Shown piece after piece: positions 45,600-46,545 of a stretch of 46,545 nucleotides of DNA. Where the stretch lies: contig JAPZTS010000019.1 of NCBI GenBank assembly GCA_027533185.1, positions 1-46,545 on the forward strand, read 5' to 3'. Made by a program: the position numbers and the translations under genes. Under the pieces are notes generated by a model. The model did not search any database, was not told the origin of the DNA, and saw only the letters and a program-made list of their open reading frames with translations. This DNA is from Leptospira sp. (GTDB taxonomy: Bacteria > Spirochaetota > Leptospiria > Leptospirales > Leptospiraceae). The first letter of the stretch is position 1; every line of letters starts with the position of its first letter.

Positions 45600-46099
45600 T
45601 GGATCCGCTTTTAGATGAAAAATTTATTCTTACCATTTCAGGGGTATTGCCAGAATACTTTCACAAGACTCTTTTAATTACCGCAGAACGAGAAGCATAT
45701 GGTCCTTCAAAAAACGAAGGTCTATGTTACGAAAACTGTACTTGTGTCGGCTTTGTTGGTGATATCAATGGGAAAATGTACCTTGCGATGGATGGATATA
45801 CAAAACTGAAACTTCTTCCAAAAATTGCAAAATCGTTCCAAGTGGACCCAACGTCACAAGCCCATTCCACTTCCATCATGATGGAATTTGCAAACCAAAT
45901 AGCTGGAAAACTGATCTCTGAAATGAAGTTAGGAAGATATGAAATAGATATAGAATCTCCTGACAACCTCAACCACAAACTTGTCCCGATTTCGAAAGAA
46001 AAGTATAGGCAATATATCCTAATCTTCAACCTAAAAGAACGGCGTGGAGAACAATATTTAGGACGACTCTATCTCGTTTTATTGTTGGAAAAATTTTAA
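45599..46099 (+). CDS. CheX-like chemotaxis phosphatase-family protein
   Basis: The 166-residue product resembles CheX, the CheY-P phosphatase of spirochaetes and Thermotoga. The key ExxN motif is present as MEFANQIAGKL with Glu96 and Asn99. A central strand pair, CVGFVGDINGKMYLAMD, matches the CheX beta sheet. It would dephosphorylate a response regulator. It overlaps the upstream membrane protein by one base (TAATG), so the two products are likely functionally linked. No CheY is in the window. A CheX-like role is supported by fold and motif, the partner is unknown. Confidence 0.8.
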   Translation: MDPLLDEKFILTISGVLPEYFHKTLLITAEREAYGPSKNEGLCYENCTCVGFVGDINGKMYLAMDGYTKLKLLPKIAKSFQVDPTSQAHSTSIMMEFANQIAGKLISEMKLGRYEIDIESPDNLNHKLVPISKEKYRQYILIFNLKERRGEQYLGRLYLVLLLEKF

Positions 46100-46120
46100 A
46101 ACTTTTTGAAATTGTGGGGA

Positions 46121-46545
46121 ATGTTCCCTCATCTGTATGCACTTCCATTGATACTCAGCTATGCAAATAGTTCACGAGAATCCAAAACTACCAGAGCTGA
46201 AATTCGACTTCCCAATGGAAGTCGTGCTTTTCTAATACATCCGCAAAATAAAAATCCACATCATCTACCTGGAATTTATCTGCAACACGGAATGAGTGTA
46301 ATGGGAATTGACGATCCCAGAATTTTAACCTTAGCAGAAAATCTTTCTGAACTTGGTTTTAGTATTATGTTGCCGGAACTAACAGAAGTTAGATCATTAA
46401 ATATCCAAACCAATACGATTCAAAATATTCAAAACTTAGTTCAGATTTTACATGCAAAATCTGATTGGTATAATGGTAAAAAATTAGGATTTTTATCTGC
46501 AAGTTTTTCTGGTGGTATGGGTTTGATATCCATATCAAAACCAGA
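46121..46545 (+). CDS. Alpha/beta hydrolase (3' end outside window)
   Basis: An open frame from the ATG at 46121 runs to the window end (141 residues visible). It contains GIYLQHGMSVMGIDDPR, an oxyanion-loop HG motif, LPELTEVRSL, and LSASFSGGMG, where the central Ser is the likely nucleophile in an S-x-S-x-G elbow. GGGGA lies right before the ATG. The His and Asp of the triad would be outside the window. It follows the CheX-like gene by 21 bases and may be in the same transcript. Confidence 0.75.
   Translation, partial: MFPHLYALPLILSYANSSRESKTTRAEIRLPNGSRAFLIHPQNKNPHHLPGIYLQHGMSVMGIDDPRILTLAENLSELGFSIMLPELTEVRSLNIQTNTIQNIQNLVQILHAKSDWYNGKKLGFLSASFSGGMGLISISKP

Overview
The window looks like chromosomal DNA from a spirochaete, most likely Leptospira and probably a saprophytic or environmental species. 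This is inferred from several features together: AT-rich sequence (roughly 35-40% GC by eye), many lipoproteins with loose spirochaete-type lipoboxes (FFAC, LFSC, LNC, FLSC, FFGC), a eukaryote-type NADP isocitrate dehydrogenase, a split transketolase, a class III cyclase, and many membrane or secreted proteins of unknown function. I see no rRNA, CRISPR array, transposase, integrase or phage gene.

Layout. 1-6144 (mostly minus strand): an envelope RimB-like lipoprotein cut by the window edge, a ClC transporter, one plus-strand lipoprotein, then a minus-strand run of a four-helix membrane protein, transketolase N-half, SirB1-like protein and polyprenyl synthase. 6229-6394: tRNA-Thr(TGT) and tRNA-Tyr(GTA), followed by a GC-rich non-coding island. 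6692-12410: an AT-rich DUF2723 glycosyltransferase-like gene, two small envelope genes, an acyl-CoA dehydrogenase divergent from a lipoprotein hydrolase around a palindromic operator candidate, a truncated SDR gene and a small membrane protein. 12450-23510: an aldo/keto reductase and flavin monooxygenase pair, a sodium/solute symporter, an SRPBCC protein, a GAF-cyclase, icd, unknown genes, a metallo-beta-lactamase-fold hydrolase and trmB.

23515-29789 is the most distinctive unit: a promoter, three overlapping lipoprotein genes (FecR domain, PEGA domain, giant TPR plus C-terminal propeller-like region) and a terminator. It reads as a self-contained envelope system of unknown function. rsgA lies upstream and diverges from a sensor histidine kinase, whose gene overlaps a membrane protein of unknown function; tpx follows.

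34345-41234 (minus strand): a YhaN/YhaO-like pair, in which a Rad50-like ATPase carries two transmembrane helices instead of a zinc hook and is paired with an Mre11-like nuclease. Upstream of it lie a CaiB/racemase-like gene and a sulfatase-fold lipoprotein with a Thr nucleophile, translationally coupled to an SMR-type membrane protein. 41284-46545: an alpha/beta hydrolase, lpd with a methyltransferase, a degenerate GGDEF-like membrane protein overlapping a CheX-like phosphatase gene, and a second alpha/beta hydrolase cut by the window end. All functional calls rest on motifs read by eye; no database search was possible.
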